Source of the DNA: Zeus faber
Taxonomy: Eukaryota > Chordata > Actinopteri > Zeiformes > Zeidae
Assembly (NCBI GenBank): GCA_960531495.1
Contig: OY482854.1
Coordinates: 7,128,259 to 7,192,258 of the forward strand
Reading direction: 5' to 3'
Length of the DNA stretch: 64,000 nucleotides
The notes under the pieces: generated by a model
Seen by the model: only the letters and a program-made list of their open reading frames with translations
What the model was told of the DNA's origin: nothing
The model's database searches: none
Part shown: positions 21,381 to 33,300 of the stretch, piece after piece
Numbering within the stretch: position 1 is the first letter of the stretch
How the letters are laid out: every line of letters starts with the position of its first letter
Program-made: the position numbers and the translations under genes

Positions 21381-22174
21381 TGACATTGATCATCGTCAAA
21401 GCGCTCTCTAGTTGACCAAAAACGATACGCTTGATCTCGGACTCATATGTGACGACCGGTCGGCAGAGCCCCGCTGTCAACAATAGCTACCATGGAGGCA
21501 ATTAAATCTTGTCCCCTCTGCTGGCAACTTCTGTGACTCTAAGTCATTTCAGCCACAAAGAGAGAGACTGAATAAGTCAGTGTCAAGCCCACGACCACCT
21601 AGCGCTACTAGGGGCCGCTCTTCTCTTCTCTGCCACTGCTTCCTATTGCACCTCCACACACACCTGAGATCCATCTTCATCAGACCTGCTGTATTTATTC
21701 CTCGGCCCTCCATTCATCGCCGGATCCTCAACTAACATACGCCAGTTGGTACCTCTCCGGTCTTCTCCGAGTCTGAGAAATCCAAGTGTTGTCTTAACCT
21801 GCCTGTTTTCCTCTCCACGTTTAAGTCGTACCCGTCCTGCTTCAACAAGCCTGGTTCCCTGTGCACCCGTCCGAAACCTGGATCCCTCCTTCCCTGTCTA
21901 TGCCGGCCCTGTCCTTTCTCTCCTTACTCGGTCTGGTGTTCCGTCTGTCCGTACACACGTTCCAGCCCGACCGGGTCTCTCCCCCGGCGACTCTGAATAA
22001 AACTCCTTTGTTTACCACTGTTTGCTAGCCGCCTCTGTGCCATGCCTTTGAGTTCCGTCGAACCCAGATCTAAACAGTATGACCTGGCCAAAACATGGAC
22101 AGACGCAGAGATGTTCTGTCGTCGCTCCTGGACCAGAGCATTCTCCTGGGGCAGCATCATCATCATCATCATCA

Positions 22175-24107
22175 TCAGGTCTCTTGCTCGGCGACGGGGG
22201 CGACACCATGCGTAGAGCCAATCAGTTTCACCAATCTTCTCCATTTGGGTCGGTCCAGTGCTGGGGACTTGGCTTCAACAAGCGACAGGTCCATTTGGTG
22301 TAGGTCCCTAGTGACGGCATCAATCCATCGGGCGCGGGGGGCACCGCGGGGGCGTTTCCAGCCGGCAGCTTTAGGTTGGAAGTGGAGGATAGCGTGAGTA
22401 GGGTGTTCCGAGGGGAGCCTTTTGACATGGCCATACCAGCGCATCCGACGCTGTGCTGCCAGGTGGGACGCAGGGGGCTGTTGGGTGTGTTCCCGCAGCA
22501 TGATGTTGGAAACCCTATCTTGCCATTTTATCCCCTCTATTGAACACAGTGCTCTGGTGTCAAGCCATCGATTCTGGCAGCCAGGGTCTTGTTGAGAGGC
22601 CAGGTTTCTGCTCCGTAGAGGAGGATGGAGAGGACTGAGGTGTTATAAATCCTTAGTTTGGTCACTCTTGATATGGAGTGGCACAGCGGCTTCCAAAGTG
22701 TTTTCATGGCACTGGCTGCCAGGGCACATCCGCGGTTTATTTCTGGTGAAATGTTGCCATCTTTGGTGATGACGGACCCGAGGTAGGTGAAGGAGGTCAC
22801 AAACTCAACCTCCTCTCCACTGATATGCAGCGGAGGGGGGGCGGCACCTCCAATGTGCAATAATTTTGTTTTAGGCCAGCTGACCTTCAGACCCAGTTTG
22901 TTGGCTTCCTCTTGGTAGGTTTCCAAGGCTTCTTTTAGCTGGTCAAGAGTGGAGCAGAATAGTGTGGTGTCGTCCGCGTATTCCAGATCTGTGAGGCTGT
23001 AACTGCCTAGTTTAACCCCAGGGATACCTGCACATATCCGTTCCATCAGGTGGTCGATGATGCAGTTAAAAAGGTCTGGTGCAGTTATGCATCCCTGCCT
23101 CACTCCGCTGTTGATTGGGGACCAGGTAGAGTTTGTGCCATTGACACGCACACAGCTTTCAGCATCGCTGTAGAGCTTTTGGAAGAGAGAGGTAATCTTT
23201 CTTAGAGCGCCAAGGATGGTGAGGATCTTCCAGAGGGAGGAGTGGTCCATGGTGTCAAAAGCTGCCTTAAGATCAAGAAAGGCAATGTAGAGGTGTTTGT
23301 TTTGGCGGAACTCATGTACCTTCTCAATGATGAGGCAAAGGGCAGATATCTGGTCCGTTGTGGAGCGGTTTGCATGAAGCCCGTCTGTTGGGGGCGTCTT
23401 TCGCTTCTAATGGCTGGAAGGGCCCGGGTGAGAAGTATGCGGGTGAAGATCTTGCCTGGGATAGACAGGAGTGTGATGCCTCAGTGGTTGGTGCAGACCA
23501 TTTTATCTCCCTTATGTTTCCAGAAGGGAAGGATGATACCCCTGGTCCAGTCTTCTGGGGGGTGCTGAGTTATCCAGACATGATTGATGATTGCGGTGAG
23601 CCAATCAATGGTGTTGTCACCGCCCAGTTTCATCATTTCAGCTGTGATGTTGCAAATACCAGGGGCTCTGTCATTTCTCAGTTTGGTCAGAGCTTGCATG
23701 ACCTCTATTTTTGTGACGGGGTCTATGCTGCAGTTGTCATTTGCGCTGGCATTTTCAGATGAAATGGTGAGAGTGGGGTCGGTTTGGGGTGCGGGGTGAT
23801 GCAGAAGGTCACTGAAGTGCTCCTTCCAGCGGCTGATGCATTCATCCTCGGAGTTCAATATGATACCCTGTGCGTCCTTTACCTGGACTGCCTTCTGTTG
23901 GGGGCCTGATTTCACTCGCCTCAGGGTTCGATACACTTGGGAGAAGTTGTTATTTTCGGAGGCAGACTCCAGGCATTCTGCTTCTCCTTGCCAGAATCTC
24001 TCCCTGTCTTCTTGTATCGCGGTGTTGTGTATGCGATTTAGGCAACGGTATTCAGTGATGTCGCCCCTAAGACGTGCTGCTCTACGGAGCTCTATGATTT
24101 TTGGCAT
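22175..24107 (-). pseudogene. LINE reverse transcriptase and C-terminal domain
   Basis: Minus-strand segments: linker and RT fingers (24,107-23,481) with LTKLRNDRAPGICNITAEMM and GIILPFWKHKGDK. A 237-codon palm/thumb block (23,250-22,537) follows with GVRQGCITAPDLFN and the catalytic box DLEYADDTTLF intact, then FTYLGSVITKDG. A C-terminal block (22,501-22,175) has RRMRWYGHVKRLPSEH and ARWIDAVTRDLHQMDLSLVE. The gap between 23,481 and 23,250 continues the protein in another frame. It is a mobile-element protein. Confidence 0.87.
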
Positions 24108-24115
24108 TGTTGGTG

Positions 24116-24951
24116 TTATCCAGGGGCGCTGATGATGTGATCTAAGGCCTTGCGAGTTTTGCCCTCATTGCTATACCATGTCCATTTGTGTATGTTCTTC
24201 CTGGGGAACCACGTGTCTACAATAGATAGGGCCCCAGCACAGCACAGATGCTGGAGGCGGTCACCGTTGTTGTTGGTGATGGGATCCGGAGATTCTGGGC
24301 CAATGATGTTTTTGGTCTGCGAGTCCCGAGAAGCAGAGGAGACGGTGGCGTGAGGGGGTGATGTCATGAGGGGGTATCTGCTGGATGGCCAGATGTAGTT
24401 GATCAAAGAAAGTGTACTTTGCCTGGTCCTCTGCGACCTCTGTTGGTGCATAGCAACAATAACTGTTAACTTGCGGTGTTGGTGGTGGAAACGGGCGGTT
24501 AGCAGCCGTTCGCTGACTGGGGTCCATCCTTTAAGCAATTTCCTAACATGGCATGGCATTGCTAGGGCGACACCATATAGCCCTCTGTTATCATTTGAGC
24601 CGCTCCAGATGTAACTGTGGTCTCCCTCTTTCTTCTCACCGCTATCGCGCCAGCGTGATTCGCAGAGTCCCGCGATGGAGATGTTGTAACGAGACAGTTC
24701 ACGAGACAGAAGAGTAGCGTGCCTGTGCGTCGAAGTGTTTGCACATTCCATGTGGCAACACGGAAGGGATGTCGGAGATTGATTGTTCGTGAGTCAGGGG
24801 CGTGCAAGGGTCGATACCAAGGGCCAGTCCGGCTATTTCTGATTGGTTTCGTAACAAGGAGAGGTTCTCTGGAGTAGGTTGTTAGCCCACTGCCAGATAG
24901 CCAGCTGGGGGGGCTGCCCCCTTTAGGGCCTGCTGGCCTGCCCTGAACCAT
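24116..24951 (-). pseudogene. LINE endonuclease domain
   Basis: The minus strand has RVATWNVQTLRRTGTL in one frame, then SIAGLCESRWRDSGEKKEGD (catalytic Glu region) and NRGLYGVALAM in another, and ends KTRKALDHIISAP (the terminal Asp-His motif). A middle part with VIVAMHQQRSQ shifts frame near TPPHATVS. It belongs to the apurinic-endonuclease type LINE proteins. At least two frame shifts. Confidence 0.8.
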
Positions 24952-25068
24952 TCTTCGTCAGGCCCCTCACAAACCTCAGTGACTCTGAATAAAACTCCTT
25001 TGTTTACCCCCGTTTGCCAGCCGCCTCTGTGTCGTGCGTTTGAGTTCCTCTGAACCCAGGTCTTAACA

Positions 25069-25565
25069 GTAACAGCTATAAAAATGAAGTATCCATCGTA
25101 ACATTTTCACTAGCCTTCATGCTGCTCTTGACTCTTTTTATTTCCAATCACACTGGAAACGTGGGCCCCGGACAGACAAACAATTATTCTCTCCTTTTCC
25201 AGCCCGTTCATGACGTCAAACCTGACACACCAGCAATTAAAATAGAAAGGCATACTAAATCATGACCCGATGACGTACGTTGCATGGTCCCGCCCCCAAC
25301 ACTATGTGAACACCAGGTTTGAAACGGAGCATCAATTCTGAAATAAACTAAACTACGCTAAGCTAAGCTAACAGCCCAGAGTTTGGGATAAAACGCTGTT
25401 TTGGGAATAAACACCTGGAGTAAAAGGCGTCTTCAGGAAGACCGTGAACTCATGCCAAGCCAATCCCGTAGGTGTCTCCGTGTCCCCCCGGCAGCCCCCA
25501 GCATTGCACCCGCAATGTCGAAAAGCGAGATGAACAGTGGAGATTCTCTGCTCCCCTCTCCGGCA
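25069..25565. other. Unassigned spacer with several CRE-like sites
   Basis: Contains atgacgtcaaa, gatgacgtacg and a gctaagctaagctaac tandem. No gene is evident; it may be another decayed promoter-bearing repeat. Confidence 0.35.
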
Positions 25566-26000
25566 GGAATACAGAAACAATCTTTATTTGTCACACAACA
25601 CACCACACCACACTACAACACATGCTTTGGATGGTGGCCGGTGAAATGGTTCCTCTGCATTTAACCCATCCTGGCTTGTCCTTCCTCTGGGGCCACAGCC
25701 AGGAAGAGTGGGCAGCATACGTGGACGCGCCCGGGGACCAGGTGATAAGTGTCCATCGCTGGTCAGACGATGATGTGTGCATGTTTTTGAGGGGGGTCCT
25801 TACTGATGTGGAGGAAACGCCATGTGAGCATGGGGAGAACATGCAAACTCCACACAGAAAGGCTCCTATTTGGGAGATAACCCGCCAGAGGCCCCAGGCG
25901 GGAATCGAACCCAGGACCTTCGTGCTGACCTTCGTGGTGTTTGGTTACGTTAGCATTAGCTGCATGCTAATGCAGCCCCGCAGCCAGACAGCAGTGCTCT
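25566..26000 (-). mobile_element. V-SINE (DANA-like), copy 3
   Basis: Minus strand from about 25,920: a ggtcctgggttcgattcccg B-box, the ggttatctcccaaataggag block, gtgtggagtttgcatgttct ccccatg, gggtttcctcc..catc, aaaaacatgc, the ccccgggcgcgtcc block, and the end gtgtgacaaataaagattg. The head is interrupted by about 70 bases (near 25,925-25,990), after which gcactgctg resumes, suggesting a small insertion in the tRNA-like head. It lacks a long GT array, unlike its sisters. Confidence 0.85.
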
Positions 26001-26306
26001 GAGGCGAGCAAGTAGAGATACGGGATTGTGTTCAGCAAAATATATAAACATAGAAGTTACTCCAATGAAAATGTTTTAATGCGAACACAGTTAATGCGAA
26101 TGGGCGTGGATTCAGTGTGGACACGCCATCACCATCTCAGAGCAAAGAGTTCTGATTATTTTTTCACAATTTTGAAACCACATTTTATATACTTGCCAAT
26201 ATTTTTAATCATTCAAATTTGACTGGTTGGTTAATAACACATTGTTCTGTGGTGTGACAAACTCAGAACACAATTTTATATTCACTTTAGAGGTACTTCA
26301 ACAAAT

Positions 26307-27755
26307 GTGACCCACCGCAGCAAAACTCGCATTGTCGCGCATTTCTAAAATCACCAGGAGCAGCCAAATAAGTTAATAAAGAAGGAAGGAAAATATGATT
26401 TTTCCAGATTCGTGTTCCTTTGTGTTTTTGTTTTTTTTTATCTCTCAATGTATTTTCAAAACCGAGTTTGATTGATAAATAGTTGAACCGTGGAGTTCAA
26501 CTAAATATTCTTGTTAGATTACATGGGGAACAGTGCTGAACAATGCCGATCGATCTTTTCCTTTGAAGTGACTGTCCAGGTGAAGATCATTCCTCCATAT
26601 TCCATGTGATGTGAAGTCACAATGTGAAACCATTTTGATAGAGTTCAACCTTTAAATCGTACTACTTTTACACACCCACAGAGACATCGATCTGGAGGGG
26701 GCGTGTACCAACGTATTCTTCCGAAGAAGTCATGCTGAGTTAGGAGAAGCGGGTGGAGGAAGATCTAAATCACATTGCAGACCTTAATCTGACCAGTGCG
26801 ATAGATCCAAGTGGGTGATAGCAGCGTGTACTGGACATCCACAGTGAAAGTCAGTTCTCTGACAGCAATGCTGAATCTGATACTGGCGTTATCCCAGACT
26901 TGGAGATCATTTCAAACAGCGGATTTCAACCTGAATATGGCGATGAAACTGAATAATTTTAAGAACCACCAGAGGTGACCGACGATACGACCGTTGTTAC
27001 AACAGAGGATGTTGATGACATGATGAAGTGCATTGAGGTTGGTTATGCAGATTGTAAACCAGTAGCAATGGACAGGATTCACAATTTTACCAGCAAATGC
27101 AGTCAGGGTCGAAAAGAAAATGAAAAGATGCCCCAAACAGGCTCTCAGAGTGTAGCTGGGGTTGGGGTTAGCCCACACAATAACTCCAACAACTTTGAAG
27201 ATATTTGGCATACGCACATTTATATATTTAATGACACATCGAGGCTGATATACAGAGACTCATATTTTTGATAGACTCTACATTTTGTTGTGTTATCCTC
27301 ACTTTTAAACTCCTAAGTAATTCCATCTTCATGAAACATGTATATTCTTACTGTTAAATAAAATACTTTGTAAAAACAAAAGATGTTGTGTGTCTATGAC
27401 GCTCTTCAATATTCCCTCAAAACACAAGAACAATGCAGAGATTTCCCCATTCAGCAGGGTGTCAAGTCCTCATTCAGCAGGGTGTCAAGTAGCCATATGA
27501 CAAGCAGCTAGTCTGTGTGGGTCCTCCAACAATTTGCATTCTGCGAGCTGGCTGAATGAAGCCATGTGTGGGTGAAAACTTTCAAGGTGATTATCTCTGA
27601 ATCACAGTTTGCCACACCCTGATCAATAACAAGTCATAGGTTTAAAAATATTTACTTGATTTGCACAAGTGACACCTTGTTTTGAAGCTCTGATTCTTCA
27701 CTTTAAAATGATGCAAAAAAGCCACCAAAAGTACCTAAACTGTGTGGTGGGTCAC
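26307..27755 (+). mobile_element. Unassigned DNA transposon family T4, copy 2
   Basis: A 1,449-bp element, ends GTGACCCACCGCAG... and ...GTGGTGGGTCAC, flanked by AAAT (26303-26306 and 27756-27759). It aligns with copy 1 over nearly its whole length. The decayed coding part (about 26,730-27,200) includes a block with VTTEDVDDMMKC and FTSKCSQGRKENEKM, matching acidic and lysine-rich blocks of copy 1. No catalytic domain is visible, so it is presumably moved by proteins of a longer relative. Confidence 0.72.
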
Positions 27756-27759
27756 AAAT

Positions 27760-28702
27760 ACAAAATTAAGTAATTTAAATAAGAAAAGTCCCTTTTACTG
27801 TTATAGTCAGTGGGACCAGGATATATTTTCAAGGTAGTTTTCTGACCATATCTTTCAAATTTTCCAGAAAAAAATAAGTAAAGTAAAGAAAGTAAAAGGT
27901 GAAAAACAAGCCGTTCTTAACTCAGAAACGTTACCTTTTTTCATTTTTTGTGACCTCAAACTGAGGAAACAGAAAATATGTATCTGTGTCTGCCATAATA
28001 TAGCATATAACATTCCCAACATTCCCCATTTAGACTTGATTGTCGCATGAAGCCATTCCCCTCTGGCGATGAGCTTAAAGTTATAAGTTATAGCATATTG
28101 AGGTTTTATTTCTATACAAATTGCATGGAAAATGGCACACGTCTTCACTTGTTAGTACCAATTTAAACTCCAATGGTAATGGTTTGTTTATCAAGATGGA
28201 AACCGCCAAATTATTCAACATGTTGGATTTAAGACAGCCTTGGCAGTTTTGGCACACTGACAAAATTAGACTAACTCTGAAAAAAGTTTTAAACAATACA
28301 CAAAATAACCTTTTTGTATTTTTCCAAGTCCAAGTCCAATTTTCCTTCAGTTTTTACTTAGGGTGTCCTTATAAACTGAGAACAAAATCCACCGCTTTTC
28401 TCTTCTCTTGTTCTTCTTTGTGAAATTACTCCCCAGGTACTAGTGTCTTACAATTTACTTTATTTATTATGTCTTTCGACTGGAGAGAATGTTTGAGTAC
28501 ATGGTCAGGTTACTTCTGCCAAACAGCCTACATTGTATTCTTGGGGTGGATCATTTTATATTTTGAGGCAAAGTAAGTATATTTTACATACATATCTTAT
28601 GGGGGAGCACTTGAAATTGATTTTAATTATTTTAATCATATTTTTTAATGCATCAACCATACAAATCATGCATGGCAAATGTATATGAATTGCATATATA
28701 TT
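27760..28702. other. Gene-free AT-rich stretch
   Basis: No coding exon or known repeat is recognised; several short chance frames only. Confidence 0.4.
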
Positions 28703-28858
28703 GTGGTGGGGGTGGTGTGGTTTAAGCAGCCACACCTGTCTTGTTCTAGGTAATTGGACCAGGGGGCCCGTACACCTGTTGCTCATTGGAGTACTCAATA
28801 ATAAACAGGTAAAACCCCCATCCCCATGCACACAGGAGAGGAGCCCTTGTCATGAAAT
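28703..28858 (-). repeat. Dispersed repeat family R1, copy B
   Basis: Reverse-oriented relative of copies A, C and E, with taagcagccacacctgtctt, ggtaattgg and ccccatccccatgcacacag blocks and a decayed gtcatgaaatg in place of TGTCATGACA. Confidence 0.5.
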
Positions 28859-29271
28859 GTTTTCCTTTCCTGTGTGTGTGGGGATGGGGATTTTACATAT
28901 AAATTATGAGGGTCTGTTCAAGCCCATAATTAATTCTGGCTTCCTCATTTTCCTTTCACATACATACACTACTCACAAAAAGTGAGGGATATTCGGCTTT
29001 GGGTGAAATTTCAGGATGAACCTTAAATGCACTATGACTATGCACTATTACAGGTGAACTTAAATTGACCTTTCTCTAAACTTTTGAATGCACATGTCCA
29101 ACTGTTCAATGTTTCAGTACTTTTTGCACAACTTGCTGTTCTCTCACAAGGAGCTGAACGGCAAAATTCACAACAGGTGTTTGATCCATGAATCGACCAA
29201 TACATTTCCTGGTTCAATTAGAATTGGTATTTAAACAGTCCTCTTCATCATGCTGTTCACATTTTGACATC

Positions 29272-30295
29272 ATGAGACCAAGACGACAACAAACAATTCA
29301 TCAACAGTACCTCGCCATTGTGAGGCTTCCTACAGGATGTTCTCAGGGGGAAGTGGCCACTGAGCTCAGAGTGTCACAGAGTGTCATCAGCAGGTTGCAA
29401 CAGAGATACAGAGAGACTGGAAGAGTCACAAAAAGGCATAGAAGTGGGCGTCCTTTGGCCACATCCCAAACTGATGACCGCTTCATTGTGAACAGTGCCC
29501 TGCGGAACCAGATGATGATCCCACTCAACTCCAGGCACATTAAAGGGAGGTGAGAGGCATCCAAGTGTCACGTCAGACCATTCAAAACCGTTGACATCAG
29601 CGTGGTCTGCGTGCTAGACGACCTGCAAGGGTACCTGACCACACCACCAGGCACAGCCATCATCGTCTTGCACGGGCCAGGGAGCATTGACGCTGGACGA
29701 GGGACCAATGGGCCTCAGTGCTGTTCTCTGATGAAAGTCGATTCACATTGAGCAGAAATGATGGCCGCCAACGATGTACATCAAGGAGAGCGCTATGCTA
29801 TCAGTCACTGTTGTCACCAGACTAGCCTTTGGTGGTGGTGGTGTTACAGTGTGGGCAGGTGTGTCTAGTCAATACAGAACTGCCCTACACTTTGTGAATG
29901 GTACAGTGACAAGCCCATACTACCTGAATAACATCATTAATCCAGTCATTGTGCCCCTGCATGAACAACACAGGCCTCATTTCATCTTCATGGATGACAA
30001 TGCTCCAGCTCATCGAAGTTGCATCATTAGGGAATGGCTGCTGGAGACTGGGGTACCTCCAATGGAGTGGCCTGCACTTTCTCCAGATCTGAATCCCATA
30101 GAAAACCTATGGGATCGGCTGAGGCGCTGTGTAGAGGCTCGTAACTCTGTACCCCAGAACCTCAATGACCAGAGGGCCGCCCTTCAAGAAGAGTGGGGTG
30201 CCAGGCCTCAGCAGACAATAAGTCGACTTGTGAACAGCATGAGACCTCGTTGTCAAGCTGTAATTGATGCTCAAGGGCACATGACAAGTTATTGA
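29272..30295 (+). pseudogene. Tc1-type transposase (DD34E) relic
   Basis: N-terminal paired-like DNA-binding part from 29,272 (MRPRRQQTIHQQYLAIVRLP...GCSQGEVATELRVSQSVISR, then an AT-hook-like RHRSGRPLATS). The first catalytic Asp lies in VLFSDESRF near 29,723, in a different frame. The 173-codon C-terminal block from 29,774 has GGGGVTVWAGV, the second Asp in HFIFMDDNAPAHR and the Glu in [14 protein letters not shown], and ends near HMTSY with a normal stop at 30,295. An early stop follows HIKGR at about 29,553, and there are at least two frame shifts. Confidence 0.92.
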
Positions 30296-30387
30296 GACAT
30301 TGACATTTTTTGTTGTGGTAAACCCACTGCTGTTGTTGGCTTTTGTTTCAATAAATTGTTTGAGATAAGGAAATCACCATTGCATGC

Positions 30388-33300
30388 TGTAACGGGTGTG
30401 GTTAGGACCCAATTGCAGCAAAAAGACAGGCAGGGATATTTAGTACTCGTCGGAGACCCAGTCCATCTCCACGTCCTCCGCTAAATGGGCCACGTGATCC
30501 TCATCGGAGTAGTTGGAGACCCCGTCCATCTCCTCGTCCTCCGCTAAATGGGCCACGTCCTCATCGGAGGAGGGACCCCCAGGGTCGACATCTTCCGCCT
30601 CTGAAACATCGCTGGAGGACGCAGACAAGAGAGGTGGTGGGGTCTGCGGTCGGGAGGGTTGACCCGGTCTAGAGGGCTGGTCAGGATGGCGCTGATGGAA
30701 CCTCCTGATGAGGGTGTGGTCCAGAATGTGCCTCGCAGGGACCCAGGACCTCTCCTCTGGGCCGTAACCCTCCAGATCCAGCAGGTACTGCAGGCCTCTC
30801 CCACGCTGGTGGGAACGTAGGAGACGGCGGACAGAAAAGGCAGGACCCCCATCAATGAAGCGCGGAGGAGGCGGGGGTGGCGCCAAGGGGACCAGAGCAC
30901 TCTCCCGGACCGGCTTAACTTTGGACGCATGGAAGGTGGGATGGACGCGCATGGACCTGGGGAGCTTGAGCCGCACTGCCCCCGGGTTGACGACCTTGTC
31001 GTTCATGAACGGGCCGATGAACCAAGGAGCCAGCTTTTTGGATTCCACCTTAAGGGGGAGGTCCCGGGTGGCGAGCCAGACCTTCTGGCCCGGCTGGTAC
31101 TCTGGGGCCTGGGAGCGGTGACGGTGGAGGCTCGGAGGAGGGCGGCCCGGGCCCGGGTCCAGGTCCTGCGGCAGCAGCGAATGAAGGCCTGGACGGACGG
31201 GCAGGAAGCCTCCTTCTCAAGGGCCGGGAACAGAGGCGGTTGGAAGCCGTGGGCGCACTGGAAGGGGGAGAGGCCTGTGGCCGAACTGGTCAGGGTATTG
31301 TGGGCAAATTCCACCCACAAAAGCTGCTCGGACCAGGACGACGGGTGTTGTGATGTCATGCAGCGAAGGGCCGTCTCCATCTCCTGGTTCCTCCGCTCTG
31401 TTTGGCCGTTGGACTGGGGGTGGAACCCTGAAGAGAGGCTGACGGTGGCCCCCAGGAGCGCACAGAACTCCCTCCAGAAGACAGAGGCGACCTGGGGACC
31501 CCGGTCGGATACAACAGCTACCGGGATGCCATGGAGGCGGACGATGTGGTACAATAATAGCTTGGCGGTGCCCTTGGCCGACGGAAACCTTGTTAGGAAG
31601 AGCGCCCAACGGGCCTGACGGGAGTTCAGTCTCCTGGCGGACTGAAAATACCCCAGGTTCTTGTGGTCGGTCCACACCAGGAACGGCAGCTGGGTTCCCT
31701 CTAGCCAGTGTTGCCACTCCTCCAGGGCTAATTTGATGGCGAGAAGCTCCCTATTCCCGAGGTCGTAGTTCCTCTCGGCCGGGGTTAAACGCCTGGAGAA
31801 GAAGGCGCAGGGATGAAGCTTCTGGTCGGAGGCGGTTCTCTGGGACAGAACAGCTCCGACTCCCACGTCGGAGGCGTCCACTTCAACCACGAACTGCCGT
31901 TCGGGGTCAGGCAATACCAGAATGGGGGCTGAAGTGAACCGTGTCTTCAGGGCCAGGAAGGCGTCGTTGGACCACCGAAACGTCACCTTGGAGGAAGTTA
32001 GGGCTGTGAGGGGGGCAGTCACCGTTCTGTAGCCTCGGATGAACCTCCGATAGAAGTTGGCAAAACTGAGGAAGCGCTGGAGTTGTTTGCGGGTGTCGGG
32101 GGCAGGCCAGGTGGCGATGGCGGAGACCTTAGTGGAGTCCATCTGGATGGTCCCCCTCCCTATGACGTACCCAAGTAAGGAGACGGACGGGACGTGAAAC
32201 TCACACTTCTCCGCCTTCAAAAAAGAGTGAGTTCTCCAGGAGGCGCTGCAGGACCGTCTGGACGTGGTGGACGTGCTCAGCTTGGGATCGGGAGAAGATC
32301 AGGATGTCGTTGAGGTACACAAAGACGAATTTGTTGAGCATGTCCCTGAGCACGTCATTGACCAGGGCCTGGAAGACGGCGGGGGCGTTGGTGAGACCAA
32401 AGGGCATCAACAGATATTCGTAGTGACCGGAGGGAGGGTTGAACGCCGTTGAACGGGTCGTCCCCCTCTCGAACCCGGACCAGAGGGTAGGTGTTGCGTA
32501 GGTCGAGCTTGGTGAACACCGTGGCCCCCTCCAGGAGTTCGAAGGCTGATGAGATGAGGGGCAGGGGATAGCGGTTCTTGACCGTAATGTCGTTGAGACC
32601 GTGATAGTCAATACAGGGGCGAAGCGACTTGTCCTTCTTCTCCATGAAGAAGAAGCCCGCTGCCACCGGGGATGAGGAGGGACGGATGATGCCCACCGCC
32701 AGGGCATCGTTAATATAGGTGTCCATGGCCTCTCTCTCCGGGGCGGACAGGGAGTACAGGCGGCATCTGGGGGGGGTGGAGCCAGGCTGGAGGTCGATGC
32801 CAATATCGTACGGCCTGTGCGGGGGGAAGGAATGTCGCCTTGGCCTTGCTGAAGACCTCCCTGAAGTCGAGGTACTCAGCGGGGACCCCCAACATGTTGG
32901 GTGCGGAGCTGGAGCTGTTGGGTGGCTTAGGTGCGGCGGCTTGCTTCAGGCAGACCTGATGGCACGCAGAACTCAGAATCCCAGAATAGCCCCTGTGGTC
33001 CAGTCGAGGTGTGGGTTGTGACGCCGGAGCCAGGGGAACCCCAGGAGCAGAGGGTGACGAGGTGAGTGCAGGATGCAGAACTGTATCGTCTCGTGGTGGT
33101 TGCCGGACAGGAGCATGCGGATGGGCACTGTCTGATGGGTGACTGTCCCCAGGAGGTGGCTATCCAGGGCAGTGGCAGGTACTGGAGAAGGCAAGAGAAC
33201 TCGACCAACACCCAGCTGCCGTGCTAGGTTATCGTCGATGATGTTAACATCGGAACCAGAGTCAATAAGTATGGCGAGGGAATGTGGACCTTGGGGCAGG

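Larger units (their letters stand above)
22155..24960 (-). mobile_element. Near full-length non-LTR retrotransposon (RTE/Vingi-like)
   Basis: Minus-strand LINE with endonuclease, reverse transcriptase and C-terminal region in the normal order, ending in a (GAT)n tail (22,157-22,179 on +). It starts near 24,950 with an ATG (MVQGRPAGPKG...) ahead of RVATWNVQTL, the first endonuclease motif, so the copy seems to reach its 5' end. It lies inside a gypsy LTR relic. Clade assignment is uncertain: a short tandem tail and a C-terminal WIDAVTRDLHQM-type motif favour RTE or Vingi. Only a few frame breaks suggest moderate age. Confidence 0.85.
21581..25068 (+). mobile_element. Ty3/gypsy LTR relic (fossil) with a LINE inside
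   Basis: Left part: an LTR of about 496 bp (21,581-22,076) starting tgtcaagccc and ending taaaca, with gactctgaataaaactcctt near its 3' side, followed by a primer-site-like stretch and the beginning of a gag-like frame. Right part: about 90 bp (24,979-25,068) that repeat the LTR's end. Between them sits a LINE. Nearly all internal gag-pol sequence is absent. It is broken and clearly older than the LINE. Confidence 0.65.

Noticed and set aside
22095-22397. 100-codon + strand frame with a His run
   Set aside because: Crosses from the gypsy relic into the (ATC)n tail of a LINE; not a gene.
31217-31717. Long alternative-frame proteins inside the gypsy element
   Set aside because: They are shadows of the GC-rich pol sequence in other frames.
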